NCBI GenBank assembly: GCA_018136815.1
Contig: CM030932.1
Span: 1,014,866-1,070,349 of the forward strand
Source of the DNA: Isochrysis galbana
Taxonomy: Eukaryota > Haptophyta > Isochrysidales > Isochrysidaceae
Direction of reading: 5' to 3'
DNA length: 55,484 bases
Positions 22,009-33,532 of the stretch are shown piece by piece. A program made the position numbers and the translations under genes. The first letter of the stretch is position 1; every line of letters begins with the position of its first letter. The notes beneath the pieces were generated by a model that saw only the letters and a list, made by a program, of their open reading frames with translations, had not been told where the DNA came from and did no database searches.

Positions 22009-23588
22009 TCACGCTGACCGGTTGAGCACCATGAAGCAAAGATTGAGCAGCGCGTCTCGCGCATCTGATGGTGGGAAGACGCCGAGAGCATCGGCGGCGG
22101 CCTGTGCATGGGAGGTCGCGAGCTCCGCTGTGCGCCGCAAACCATTGGACGCAGCAACGGCAGCGGCGACGGCAGCGACGTCGCCCTCTTCTGAGAAGCG
22201 GCGCTGGATGATTTCGCGAATTTCAGGGTGTTCCTGCGTTGAATGCAAGGAGCGAAGGCACAACGGCTCAGCTACGTGCAACCAAATGCATCCGCTAGAG
22301 TGTGCGCTCCATTGGGCGGTTGCGTGAGGAGAGCGCATGCGTTTATGCTCCACATGCCCTGCGATCAGTTCTGGCGCCAGCCTCTAGCCTCTCCACACCT
22401 CCGCGGCGAAGAGCGTTGGTGCCGTCGCAAGGCCTTGCTCCATGTCGGAGAGGGCGGGCTTGCCAAGTGATTCTGACGAACCGGTAAAGTCAAGCATGTC
22501 ATCCACCACCTGCAGGATTGGGGTATTGATCACGCGTGTCGCGTGCTAACACGCAGGCGAGAGGAGATATCGTTTGGCATCGGCCTTAAGACGAGGCGTT
22601 CAGCTGATCACGCGGGCCGCAAATGTGCCACTTGCAGAGCTGCTGCGACTGGCGGTCACCTGATATGCGATCCCCAGATGTCTGCCGTAGGCGTTCAAGG
22701 CTGCAGCGTATTCCTGCAGAGGCAAAAGGTGACAATAGTCAGTTACGCATGCGTGCTACCGATCGCGATCATCAGAGCTCGTTCGAATCGGCTCCCAGAA
22801 GGCTGATGGGGCGTGGGCCGGGGGAGGGGGGAGGAAGGCAGCGTGCACACCAGCGGGTGCCCTCCGAGCACGGCCGCAGCCTCGCACGAGAGCGACATCA
22901 GCGCGGCCGTCTTCCGGTACGACTTATCAAGGTAGTGCTCGAACTCCAGGATTTGCTCGGGCGACGCTCGCACTTGCATCATCTCGCCTTGCACCATCTC
23001 CTCAATGACTGTCGCAAGCAGCTCAACCACCGCCGTGTTCTTCATCTTGGCGAGGAGGAGCGAAGAGCGCGCGAGGAGGAAGTCGCCGGCCAGCACCGCC
23101 ACCTTATTCCCATAAATCTTGTGCGCAGCCTTTGCGCCGCGACGTGTCTCCGCCAGATCGATCACGTCGTCGTGAAGGAGCGACGCTGCGTGGATCATCT
23201 CCGTGATCTCCGCTAACCTCCGCTGCTTCGCGTCGGCCTCAGCCCCTCCAGCAGCGGCGGCGGAGGAGAGGAGTACAAGTGTGGGGCGGAATCTCTTCCC
23301 GGCGCGCTCGAAGAAATGGTGCGCCGCCGCCGCGAGCACCGGATGGTCCGAGCCGACGAGCTCTCGGATGGAGACATCGAGCGGCCGCAGCTGTTTGCTC
23401 ACGAGAGCAAACGGGTCCTGCAATCCAGCGGGAGCGGGGACGCGCCAGCCCACCGTGATGTCCGGCCTATTACGCTCGTTGTTCTGCACCGCGCTCATCG
23501 AGCCCAGCCGGCGGGGCGCGCTAGCAGCCAGAGAGGCGGCAGCGGAGCGCGCCGACCTCAGCCCGCGCACCATCGCTGCCCTCCCCAT
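22009..23588 (-). CDS. Long-chain trans-polyprenyl diphosphate synthase (solanesyl/COQ1 type)
   Basis: Condenses isopentenyl diphosphate onto an allylic primer to make the side chain of ubiquinone or plastoquinone. Exons on the minus strand are 23588-22851, 22713-22660, 22509-22399 and 22233-22009, all phase 0, 375 residues. The first Asp-rich motif is at D140-D144 ([19 protein letters not shown]) and the second at D267-D271 ([18 protein letters not shown]); both are complete. Other family marks are [34 protein letters not shown] and [13 protein letters not shown]. It ends CFMVLNRSA. Small side chains ahead of the first motif fit a long-chain product. The N-terminus ([17 protein letters not shown]) is Arg/Ser/Ala-rich with no acidic residue, as in a mitochondrial presequence. 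ATG 23588 and ATG 23573 are both possible starts. Confidence 0.92.
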
Positions 23589-24135
23589 CCCGCCAAGCCT
23601 GCCCCCCCCCCCCCCCCCCCGCGCCCTCTCCCTCCCCACCTGTGCGTAAACTAGTTTTGTAGTAACAACATCCCATCGGCAATTCGTGATTTTATATTTT
23701 ATAGTAACAACATGACAACATGCCATCGGCAATTCGCGATCTATTTGGGGCTTGACGTCTTCACGTCTTCACCCCAATGATCTTGCTCAGCTCTCAGCGT
23801 CAGCACGCGCATGTTGCCGCCGCCTCGCGAGTAGCCGCCGGTGGGCTTGCCCTTGCGGTTCACGCGCAGCACAATGCGCGCCGCCTCCTCGCCGCGCGCC
23901 GGTGCGCACGTGCGCACAGAAGCGCCGCCGTCGCGCTTGCCGTGCGCGCCGTCCCGCTGCGCGTTTCCAGCGTGAACGGTTCCTTGCCCACCATACACAC
24001 CGGCTTGATTAGGTCCTTCGGGTCCACTGCTGCACCCTTGCCGCGCACCAGCACCAGCACCCGCAGACGAGACCGACCGACACGAGCCGCTCACCGACAC
24101 GCGCCTCGAACGACACGAGCACCGAGTGACACGAG

Positions 24136-24513
24136 CGTCAGCTCAGGGGGCAGTGGAGGCTGGGGCTCAGCCCCTGGCCCCCCCTGCCTCTCCCACGCTC
24201 GCCTCGCTGGCCGCCATGGGAGCCGCCCGAAGTCCCCTGTATGCCTGGCGACAAGGGACAGGGGGCGAGGGGGGAGGGGGGGAGTCAGAAGTTAGAGTCA
24301 GCTCGAGGGCAGGCCCAGCGCGGGCGTGGGAGTGCAGCTCGCGGCTCGCGCCCACGAAGGGTCTGGGCTGTGAATTGATGAGTGCCATGCCCTTGCCAAA
24401 GGGCAAAGGGCTGGGGTTGAATGTACGGGCCCACCCCGGGGGGTGTCCGCGATGGAGAGAGGGGGGCGCGAGGCCCCCATTGACCCCCACTAACCACTAA
24501 TAAAAGTAGGTTT
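24136..24513 (+). repeat. Dispersed repeat family A, full copy
   Basis: Uninterrupted copy from cagctcagggggcagtggag to ctaataaaagtaggtt, without coding potential. Confidence 0.85.
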
Positions 24514-24532
24514 TCTCGGGGAACGTATGTGT

Positions 24533-24719
24533 CCTAGATGGGAAATACACGTATTTACCGTATTTGGCCAGAGGCCAAATACATATGTATTTGGCTGTAT
24601 TTGAAGCGCGTCCTGGGTTGTAGGCCTCGAATGTATTTGAAATGTATTTGGCCGGAGGCCAAATACATATGTATTTGGCTGTATTTGCAGGCCCCAGCAC
24701 CGTATTTCCCATCTAGGGT
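24533..24719. mobile_element. Short non-autonomous TIR element with internal palindromes
   Basis: The ends are inverted: CCTAGATGGGAAATAC on the left and GTATTTCCCATCTAGG on the right. Inside, two copies of gtatttggcc(a/g)gaggccaaat followed by acatatgtatttggctgtat lie about 95 bp apart, each palindromic. About 187 bp long and AT-rich against GC-rich flanks. No ORF. Confidence 0.75.
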
Positions 24720-24975
24720 ATGTGTAGGCAGGCCCTGAGCCTGAGCTGCGAGAGGGAGAAGGGGGCAGACCGACCTCCCGTCAACGTCGCGGTTCTCTAT
24801 CCTCTATCACTCCCTACTTCTGTTTTGCCTTAGTGCATGTGCTAGTTCGGTCCCCCCTCCACGCATAATATCTATTTTAAGTTCTTGTCAAAATCTGACA
24901 TATGTAAATACTACTCTACTAGAGTATATTAGATGTGTTGCACAGAGGAGAGAGGAGAGAGGAGCGAAGGCGGGA

Positions 24976-26147
24976 ATGGCGCTGAGCCACGAGACCTACC
25001 TGACAGCTTTCGAGCGCTGCCGCTCGGTGGATGACGCGATCGAGATGGCGGGGAAGGGGGCGCTGTCGTATGAGGCACTACTCTCCATCCTCTCCCAGCG
25101 CCTCGTCGCAGACACCAAGGGGAGCATGGGCAGGCACCGCTCGGCGGAGGCAGCTTCGAGCTACGTGCGCCGCTGGCTGGCCGGAGAGACTCTCTGCGCT
25201 ATTGCGGGCAAGCTTGGACTGCCGCCCACAATGCTCGCGCGGGTAGTGCTCGAGGAACATCTCGGTGAGTACCTGGACCCCGCTCTGACGTTCCTCGCCC
25301 CGCTGGAGCACTGAAGGAATCATTCATCCAACACCGCAGGTTTGCGAAAGGGTGTCAAGGGGAAGGCAGGGGTTGGGGCGCTGCTTAAGGACCCCTTCCT
25401 CATCGAAGACCTGCGGCTGCGATATGATGTAGAGGCGGCGATCGCGGCGGACGTTGTATACGGGCCAACAGGGGATGTGTCTCGTCGACTGATGGGACTC
25501 GAGTATGAACTCGTGTTGCAGCAGGAGCTCAAGGCACGGCACATACCATTCCTATCCGAGGTGAGCAAATTCGGCGGCACGGGTTGGAAAATTCAGTGGC
25601 CCTGTCTTGCCCACCCCCTCTCGATGAGCTCAGTATTTGCTCTGACACCTCCACCTGTCCATGCCAATCGTGCAGAATGAGCTTCGATTGCGTGCTGAGG
25701 CCAAAACTCCTGACGCATTGCTCCCTATTCCGCTCCTTGTCCACGGGAAGCAAGTATGCCGGCCTTCTCCGCATCTAGCTGATTATGATACGCCCTCAGC
25801 ACGAAACCGCATACCACCGCTCCAGGTGCATTGGATCGACTCTAAGGCTACGTTTGGTGATCCCACGTCGCACGCTGAATACGTATCCACGCAGTTCGCT
25901 TCTTACGTGAATCGGTAAGGAGCAAGCATCACGTGCGCCTTCTAACCGGCAACCTGTGTGGCCGTATCTCAAAAGACTCTCTTTGTTCCTCTGCAGATAC
26001 GCAGCGGGGTTGGTCATCTATTGGTTCGGCTTCGACGAATCGATTCACACCGACGCAGATCTCGTAGTTGTCGACCGTTTTCCCCAATGTGAGCTCATGA
26101 GCCACTGTGCACAACAGCAATCCTGGAACAACAAGGCACCAGGTTGA
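24976..26147 (+). CDS. CDIN1: CDIN1 (C15orf41) homologue, predicted PD-D-x-K nuclease
   Basis: The human protein is the nuclear partner of codanin-1, mutated in congenital dyserythropoietic anaemia type I, and is predicted to be a restriction-like nuclease. Exons are 24976-25264, 25340-25560, 25676-25753, 25826-25914 and 25997-26147, giving 275 residues (human 281). The N-terminal about 100 residues form helix-turn-helix-like segments (GETLCAIAGKLGLPPTMLAR). The nuclease core has LRAEAKTPDALLPIPL, HWIDSKATFGD and ASYVNRYAAGLVIYWFGFD, supplying the TPD aspartate and the D-S-K pair expected of the active site. It ends shortly after DLVVVDRFP. All junctions are GT-AG. No codanin homologue is visible here. 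The role in a unicellular alga is unknown; conservation of the active-site residues suggests that it is intact. Confidence 0.92.
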
Positions 26148-26149
26148 CG

Positions 26150-26990
26150 ATCTTATCGCGCACGCCGAAATCACAATCGGCCTCGGTAAATCCACGCTTG
26201 CCAAGCCTTAACACGCCGCTACATTTACTTGTACTTGTAAGTAGATTGTGTTTTTACCACTACATTATTCACAATAATAGGTAGTATTATTGATTATTGC
26301 GATACTGCAAATGATATCATTGCCGCAGCGCCGTGACGACTTGGGATCTGCCCACACAGCCCGTGGTAATTCAAGAGGGCCCAACCCCCCGAAATATCAA
26401 ACAAAAAGCGGAACGAGAGCACGAGCAACACCCCCGCCCGCCCGCCCGCCCCCCACCCCCCACTACCCACTACAACTGCCCACTCCCAGCATTTTATTAT
26501 AAATAGACCCTGACCTCTCTGGTTTCGTACATATGACATATGAGGGTATGAGGGTTCTTGTTTTGCGAGATAGAACCAGAGTCGAGAAGTGTAAAACCAG
26601 AATGAACAAATGTGTAAATGTCCCTAGAATACTAATACTAGAATAGAGAATAGAGAATAGCTCAAAGCGTATAAATAAAGAGTGCGGCAGAGATCCCTTA
26701 TGCAGGCCGTCTCTCCCTCTCTCCCTCTCTCCCTCTCTCCCTGCTCTCCACGAAAAAGTACAGAACGTAGTAGCAGAGTAGCAGCCATTTGGCTACTGTG
26801 GTGCCGGCAGTAAAAGTAAAGAGTTAAAATAGCGTCCCGCCCCCTCCTTGCCCCGTGAAGCATTACGCCGTCGTCGGAGTGAGCGAGCGCGCAACGAGAG
26901 GCGGAAGCCCCACTAGCCTCTCCGCAACGCCTCTCTCGCCTCTTGTAGCTAAAGCACGAGCGAGGTGCAAGGCACGCAGCCGCAAGTGGA
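26150..26990. other. Intergenic: poly-C tracts and a (CTCTCCCT)n array
   Basis: C-rich runs at 26,425-26,465 and a ctctccct array at about 26,708-26,745. No coherent ORF. The second half is probably the TMEM18 promoter region. Confidence 0.6.
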
Positions 26991-27003
26991 GCATCTTAGC
27001 ACC

Positions 27004-27641
27004 ATGGACACCGAGGAGATCGCAGCCGCCGTACTCCAACAGGTGAAAGGCATGATGAACTCGAGCGGCAGCGGGTCCTTCATCGACGACGTGAATGGGT
27101 TCATGCATGCCATAGACTGGTCGGAGCCTTTCCTGAAAGGTGTGCACGGGTGCTTCATTCCCCTTCGCATCACGCCCCTTTGCTATTCTACATTCTCGCC
27201 TCATAGCCTCGCGCACGCGTGGCGGTTGCTAGACGAATTGAATGCTTGTTGTTCTCCTGCTCAGGTCTCCTTGCTTTCCACCTGACAATATGGGCGATTG
27301 TCATCTTCACTAGAGCACACAACGAGGTGCAGATGACCCTTCTCGCTGCTGTTCTCTTCGCCGTGTACATGGCTGAACGCATCAACGCGCTGGCTGCCGC
27401 ACACTGGCGCGAGTTCGTCGGCCAAAACTACTTTGATTCGCGTGGTGTCTTCATCTCAATCATGTACTGCACACCCCTCCTCTTCGCTGCCTTCTTCATA
27501 CTCATAAATGCGTTGCGCACGACTTCGATGCTACTAGTTCAGGTCAAACGGAAAGAATTGAAAGCTCGAAACAAAGCGACGAAGAAGGCTGGTGGAACGC
27601 TCGCACGGCAAGAGACTAAAGCAAAGAAGAAAGACTTGTAG
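27004..27641 (+). CDS. TMEM18: TMEM18 family membrane protein
   Basis: A small three-helix protein of the inner nuclear envelope in animals, linked there to chromatin tethering and body-weight regulation; its molecular role elsewhere is unknown. Exons are 27004-27139 and 27265-27641 (phase 1 GT-AG), 170 residues against about 140 in humans. After an N-terminal helix and the hallmark FMHAIDWSEPF come LLAFHLTIWAIVIF, then the NEVQMTLLAAVLFAVYMAERI helix (MTLLAAVLFAVYMAERIN) and NALAAAHWREFVGQNYFD. A third helix follows, FISIMYCTPLLFAAFFILI. The C-terminal tail is strongly basic (KRKELKARNKATKK, ETKAKKKDL), consistent with a nuclear-localisation or DNA-binding tail. ATG 27004 follows ttagcacc and is the first in-frame Met of the conserved part. 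Confidence 0.9.
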
Positions 27642-28545
27642 TAGTAAGAGTAATCTGAAAAAGCGAGTAAGCACGCCAACACGCGCGAGCCTGGTGTAAT
27701 GCCACTCGATGCCAAGTTGATTCGTCGCCGTGCGTTGAAAAAGGGGAATATGATAGATGACGATCTGTGGCGAGCAACATGACGATGAGGATGTTACAGG
27801 GTGTGTGCGGCTTAAAGCCATGTCCTCGTGGAGTGTTGTCCATGGCGGTATTGCGCGTTGTGAGATGATGTGCGGTATGGGCGTGGCGAAGCAAAGGTTA
27901 GATGCATCACTGTACTATTGACTATTCTCAACAGCAACTAAGTTTGTACTCAGCTTACCCATGAGGGGCACAAGCGCGCCCCTCTCCAACGAGCCTCAGC
28001 CGGAGATCATAAGCCCGAGCCGGAGACCATAAATAGCCTACATTGTCATTGCCAACGTTGTAGTTCTCATTGTGATTGTTATTAGTCTAGGAACATAATA
28101 AATAAACCTTTTAATCATCTCACATCTCACCGCACACGCGGCCGTGGACCCGCTGCTTCTTTTCACGCAGTAAAAACTTTCTACACCCCCACTCCCCCGG
28201 CCCTTCCCCCCCCGCCATCATGTCGCATCCAGAGTATTTTATATACTCTATGTATGCGGATGCGGTGTCTCCACCATGCGTTGTGTGAGAAAATTTGAGA
28301 GTGAGTTTTGTTTTCGCCAATGAGTTGTCTCGAAGCTTCGCCGCATTGCACGTCGAGTTAGTTTGGTTGTCCTTTGTTGCATTGATTTGTTTGTTTGTGC
28401 GATGTTGCGTTAGTTGTTAGTTTTCGGAGTTTTCTTGTTGGTGAGTGAGTGATGTGCGCCGTCGTCGTGTAGCGCTCCCCCCCCCCCCCCCTCTCAAGAT
28501 TGTGCCTCAAATGAGACTTGGCCCTGCGGCTTCGGCGCACGCCTT
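27642..28545. other. Intergenic, no gene recognised
   Basis: No coherent ORF. Contains AT-rich stretches near 28,080 and a poly-C run at 28,478-28,491. Confidence 0.5.
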
Positions 28546-28589
28546 TGCGGTGAGCGGTGACGAAGGCGGAGGTGAGACGTGAACACGAC

Positions 28590-28867
28590 ACACACCAGCT
28601 CTCAAGATTTCGGATGAACGGTGGGCGCGGATGCGTGGGGCCGAGCCAGGAGGCTTTTGGGGGTTCGAGGCAGGTCCGGAACGGCCCGGTCGCGACCGGC
28701 CCGTCGGCGCCGCTCGGCCATTTGAGGAGCTGCACCTCCCATCGTCCAAGCGAGCGCTTGTCGACGTCAATGGGGCCGTGGCCCTGGGCGTCGGGCCGGA
28801 TCGGATCGAGGCATTCCTGCGGCGCGAGGGGCCAGGATGGGTCAATACGAGTGTGTGCGACCCTTGA
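28590..28867 (+). CDS. Possible exon of unknown protein
   Basis: The frame reads LKISDERWARMRGAEPGGFW, later RPFEELHLPSSKRALVDVNG, AVALGVGPDRIEAF and GPGWVNTSVCDP before TGA at 28,865. The mixture of residues looks coding, but there is no start codon tied to it and no recognised family. The left limit is set after the cag at about 28,589, a possible acceptor. It could be an orphan exon or transposon debris, since a dispersed repeat (family B) begins about 70 bp downstream. Confidence 0.25.
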
Positions 28868-28951
28868 GCACCAGCGTGCGACCTACCCTTGACCCCCCAC
28901 CCTGCTCGCGAGAGCTCTAGGCTCTGCATGGCCACCATCTCCAGGCCATTC

Positions 28952-29247
28952 TTCGGCCGATCGCGGGCGATCGGACGTCGCGGAAGCTCCGCGTTTCTAA
29001 TAGTGATGCGCCCCACATTCACCATTCCGATTCCCTCCCGTGAGCGCCCGCCTCAATCTCCCAAAATAGCCCGCCACGCAGGGGGAAGGGAGGGGGGTCA
29101 CTCACCGACGCCATTGCCCTTCGTGGGGGGGGAGGGGGTCGTTCGGAGGGGGGAGGCGGCTGGCGGGGCAGGTAGGGGGGGACCCTAAGGAATCCTTGGA
29201 CACCCAGGGGAGGTGGGAAATAGTGGTTAAAATGAGTGAGTGACCGG
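28952..29247 (+). repeat. Dispersed repeat family B, copy 1
   Basis: Shared with 34,631-34,965: ttcggccgatc, gcgatcggacgtcgcggaag, ctccgcgtttctaa, cacattcacca-tccgattc, cctcaatctcccaaaata, then cattgcccttcgtgggg, and the end gaggtgggaaatagtggtta with agtgagtgaccgggct. About 85-90 percent alike by eye. Confidence 0.85.
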
Positions 29248-29572
29248 GCTAATAATAAGGTCAACGAACTGGATGCAGATGTGACACGACTTGAACAATT
29301 CAATGGGACAACGTTTATTTCAACAGAAATATCGAAATAAATAAAGTCTCTCTTCAGAAGGCAGAGATTGATCTCTCGAACTTGTCTGACTGAAAGACTC
29401 GACTTCTCGACTTGCTCCCTACCAACCTCGGGGACGATAGCAATTTAAAAAGTAAAGGGGGGGCGATAGCAATTTAAAAAGTAAAGGGGAAGGCCCCCCC
29501 CCCTTTCTCTTTCCCTCGCTTTCACCGACTCCCCCCCCCCCCCCCCCCCCCACGCCCTCCCGGCGCGCGCGG

Positions 29573-30906
29573 ATGGCGGCGAGCGCGCTCACCGTGCTGC
29601 TCCTCAGCTCGCATGGCCTGCTCAGCTCGCAGGGCATGCTCGGTGGGCGGTCGGTGGGGCGCTCCGTCGCGCTCCACCCCGCCCTGCGGATGAGCGAGCG
29701 CGAGCCCATCAGCAAGCTCGCCTCGGGCTACCGGCTAGCGGGATGCGGCAGCGCGGCAGTGTGGACCGCCTGCGCACTTGTCGCGCTACGCTCCCACCCG
29801 AATCCGACGATCCACGCGGTATGCGGCCTGCGTCACAATACGCTCACCATCGCACAGGCGCTTGCGCTGCCACTGCCACTCCTCTGGGCAACGTTCACAG
29901 CGCTCTCGTCGGCAGCTTCGAATGGTTGGGGCCGCCTCAAGTCGGCCACCTACCGCCGGCTAAATCTGGGCGTGGCCGCCGCCTCACTCTGGCTGGCTGC
30001 CGCGGCTGTCTTTGGGCCTGCCTTCGCTACCGGCTACGACATGTATCCCCGGCTACTCAAAGTGCTAGCTGGATGGGTGCACTTGGCGACGGCAAGTATT
30101 TGTCTCGGAGCTTGGGCACGGTGCGTAGAGTCGTCACCACCGCCGGTTTCAGGCCATTACATCCCACGCATCCTTCGCGGTTTTGTCGGCTCGGTGTGGC
30201 GACTCTGCCCATCCTCAGCGTCTGATGACCCGGATCAAAGATATGGTCAAGACGGACGGAACGAATGGGCTCTTGCCGCTCTCCTCTTTGGCTATTTCAG
30301 CGTGCTACCAGTAGTCTCTCGGTTTCCGCTGGCAACTGTCCCCGCTTTCCTAGGAACCCGCCTTTCTCGCGCCGTGTCAGGTGTGCCGCTGGTGGCTTCT
30401 CCAGCACCTTATCGCATGAAGAAATGTTGCGCATAGGTGCACACACCCATGCCATTACCCCTCACCTTCATTTTTATCATCGCATGCACCTGTTAGGCTT
30501 CACTTTCCTTGCGGCCGTCATCTGCTACACTCTCAAAGACGCTGCCGAGCGTGGCCGCTCAAGCGCATCCACTTTTGTTACTCTTCGAAAGGGCCTCATC
30601 ATAGGCTGCGGCGCGCACCTGGCAATCGTCATGGTCAAAGTAATTGGCGTCGATGGTGGCGGACTGCTCCTCCCGGGCCTCGGTTTGTGGCAGTTTTATG
30701 CCAATGCGATGGCCGTCCCCTTCGCCTCGGCCTCCTCACTAGTCATGCACGCTCTTGCTATCTTCGCGGCTGCCACTCCTCCAGGGCCGACTGTCCAGGA
30801 GAAAGTGGTAGATGCAGCTGAGCGTGTAGCGGGTAAGGTCGCGGACAAAGTTGCCAATGGTGTTGCAGAAGAGCTCAAAGACACGAGGCAAGAGCAACAG
30901 TTGTGA
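29573..30906 (+). CDS. Polytopic membrane protein of unknown family
   Basis: Two exons, 29573-30380 and 30437-30906, joined over a 56-nt GT-AG intron (phase 1) that restores one continuous 425-residue frame. Without splicing the first ORF ends at an in-intron TAG. Hydrophobic segments include [113 protein letters not shown] and [13 protein letters not shown], suggesting roughly eight spans with a cytosolic middle loop. The end is an amphipathic, charged helix region ([20 protein letters not shown]). A His-rich stretch, [19 protein letters not shown], lies immediately after the intron. I do not recognise the family and propose no function. ATG 29573 is the first in-frame Met after a poly-C run. 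Confidence 0.75.
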
Positions 30907-31583
30907 TTAAATTAATTATGGAGGGTGATGGCCTGCATCAACCATTTGGTGCTGCTTGTGTTTCGATGACGTGGATGAATATCGAGGTGTTGTCGAACTC
31001 GTCTCCAGAAGCAGGCCACCTTGATTGGCAAGGCCGGTGAACTCACGCGCCGTGAATCGGAGTTGAGAGTTGAGGCGCCGCCTCGGCCTGTCCCCTCGGT
31101 CGCCATTTGTCGTGTAGCTCCTAATGTATTCCTGTAGCTGATGCTAGGGCCATATCTTTGAAAGATGGAGTTCCTAAAGGCAATAACGCAGCCCCCCCCC
31201 CCGGGGACCGGTGGAGGCGGCAGAGTTTCGAGTTTCTTGGAGCCCCTGCCCGCGCCCTCTCCGAGGCGCGTATGCCGCGGAGCTGCTGGGTCAGTTGGTA
31301 CGCTACCGGCCACCGGGTCAAACGGTGCACATACATAGTGAAAACTCATTCCTACTCATTCCAGGCCACGGCCTTCACCAAGCAAGAGGTCCTATCGGCG
31401 TCCCGCAGTATTACTAGTAACTAGTACTAGTAGTACTCTACAGTACTACAAGTACTCTCGATCTACTCTTAGAGCCTAGCAGTAGAGTAGAGTAGTAGAT
31501 AGTAGAAAGACTCTACAGTAGTACAAGTCGGTTCGCGGGACTCCCGTCTTGGCGCCCTCGGCTTGCGCTTCCCTCCCTCTCCC

Positions 31584-33058
31584 ATGCTGATGGATCCTTC
31601 TCGCAGGGAGGGGGCGGCCGGCGGGACTGCGGCGGCGGGGCGTGTGCGGAGCTCATCGAAGCTCTTCTTCCGTCCCCTGCAGCTCGTCGGCTACTCCCTC
31701 ACCACGCCACTCTTCTCGGTGGAACAGTTTGAGAAGAGTGCCTCCGACTTCACACGGCCGCCGTTGCTGCAAGAGGGTGACGCAGAGCTGCTCGCAGCTG
31801 CCTCTACCGAGCTGTGCCTTCCCACAGCTGGTGTGAGCAGGAGAGAGCGTATGCTGCCTGAATCTGCACGCCTGGAGTGTACGACCGAGGCGTCGAGTGC
31901 GAGCACGGCGGTGGTTGAAGCACCCAGCGCCGCTGAGCCGAGCGCCGCTGTGGCCATACGAGAAGGGAGGAGCTCACCGACGGTGGACGCATTCACCACG
32001 GGGCGTGTGGTGCCAAGCTGTTCTTCCACGACGAAGCTGGGCGTCACCAGCATTCAAGAAGACCCCGGTGCCCATCCTCTACGAAGCGCTAGGCCGACTA
32101 CATGGTTTGACATACCTCGAAGGGCCACCTTCCCTCGCAATTATACCCCGGATCACAATCTTGCCGACTTATCGCCTGAAGCTCGCAGTGAATTGCTCTC
32201 AAAAGCGCGCAGCCAAGATCGAGAGTCCACTACTTTTTTATGTCCTGGACAGACGGTCCTCCTCTTAGTTGCCGTGTATGAGGGCCGACTTCGTCACAGC
32301 GTGTGGATGGTGCATGGCGACCAAACACTACTCGACATCCGTGCAAAACTGAAGTGCTCAAGCACCCAGAACTTGCAGGCGCGTGTCCGGAAGGCCGCTC
32401 ATCAGCAACTGCCCGGTGTAACGTCACCGAGCTCTTCTTCAATGTTTTGGATCGAGGGGACATTCTACGTGGATGGTCAGCACGACTTGTCGTGCCCTGT
32501 GCGTGAATGGTGTGCAAGACAGCACAAAATTGTTAAACCTCTCGACGTGCCGGCGGCAGCAGATGCTTCAGTACCGATGAGTGCTGTGCGCCTCAAGCAC
32601 CTGAATATTCAGATCGGCGTGCAATACCTGTTTGTTCATGACGGCGCATGCCAGCATGCCCTCGTGTTCGAAGCTTGTTCCCTCTTGAGTTCGTTTGATG
32701 ACGTACGCCCCAATATGTGAGTAGTTGAGCCTCGCCCAGGTGTTCCCGACTCCGCTCGCTCATTCGAGGCCAATTGACTTCGGCCCACCCACCCACCCTG
32801 CCCCTCGCCCGATTTTGCATGACGTCCAGGTATCCGAGGCTCGTGTGGCAAACCAAAACAATCGTCGAGCGTTGCTCCGTGTGCGAGAAGGCGGCCGACG
32901 TCGAGGTCCATGGCGATGTCACGACCGACACGTTCCCATTGTTCCTTTGTAATAATTGCAATGAGGAGTATCATTGCGACGCTGATGGTAACGTGCGACC
33001 ATTATTTCAAGGGCTCCAGACATTCCCCATTCACCCACTGGCAACGGGAGAAACGTAA
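31584..33058 (+). CDS. SNAPC3: snRNA-activating protein complex subunit 3 (SNAP50) homologue
   Basis: DNA-contacting subunit of SNAPc, which binds the proximal sequence element of snRNA promoters and recruits RNA polymerase II or III. Exons are 31584-32716 and 32830-33058 (phase 2 GT-AG), 453 residues (human 411). The N-terminal about 200 residues are low-complexity Ser/Ala. The family core begins at VYEGRLRHSVWMVHGDQTL, then SSMFWIEGTFYVDG, RLKHLNIQIGVQYLFVHDGA, CQHALVFE and, across the intron, VRPNMYPRLVWQTK. The zinc module has CSVC (VERCSVCEKAADVEVHGD) and CNNC (FPLFLCNNCNEEYHCDADG), with the upstream Cys/His of GACQH, the expected ligand set. The N-terminal limit is uncertain because ATG 31584 and possible upstream starts are in the same open frame. 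Confidence 0.88.
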
Positions 33059-33532
33059 GCCCAGGTACTGTCTGTCGCCGCCAAGAAGAAGCACACAAGT
33101 CGCTCGCCGTGCTAGCCAACTAAAAAAAACATTCTTGAAGGTGCCCGCTAAGCTACTAGTGACACATACCCTCCCGCGTTTCGACGCCACGTCTATACCC
33201 CTACCGCCGCTCCCCCTCCCGCTCCCCCCCTCGTTCCTTTTTCTTCGGATTTGGAGGGTCGGCCCATGTACACTACTTTGGCGGCCGCTCGCGCTTGGGG
33301 GAGGGGTGGGGCAGGCCTCTTGTGTTTATCTGTGGCGGCCTCGGGACGAGTCCGTCCCTGTGTGGGGGCCCGGCCTTTCGGCCTTCCCCATTGGATTTCT
33401 TGGGTGGGGGCACCTTGTCCCCCGTCCGTGGTTTATTGTTATCCTTGGTCGCTATGCGCTATTCGGTGATGCTTTTTTGTTGTACTATATGCTTTATATT
33501 TACGACGCTCTAGTATCGCGACAAGTTGCTTT

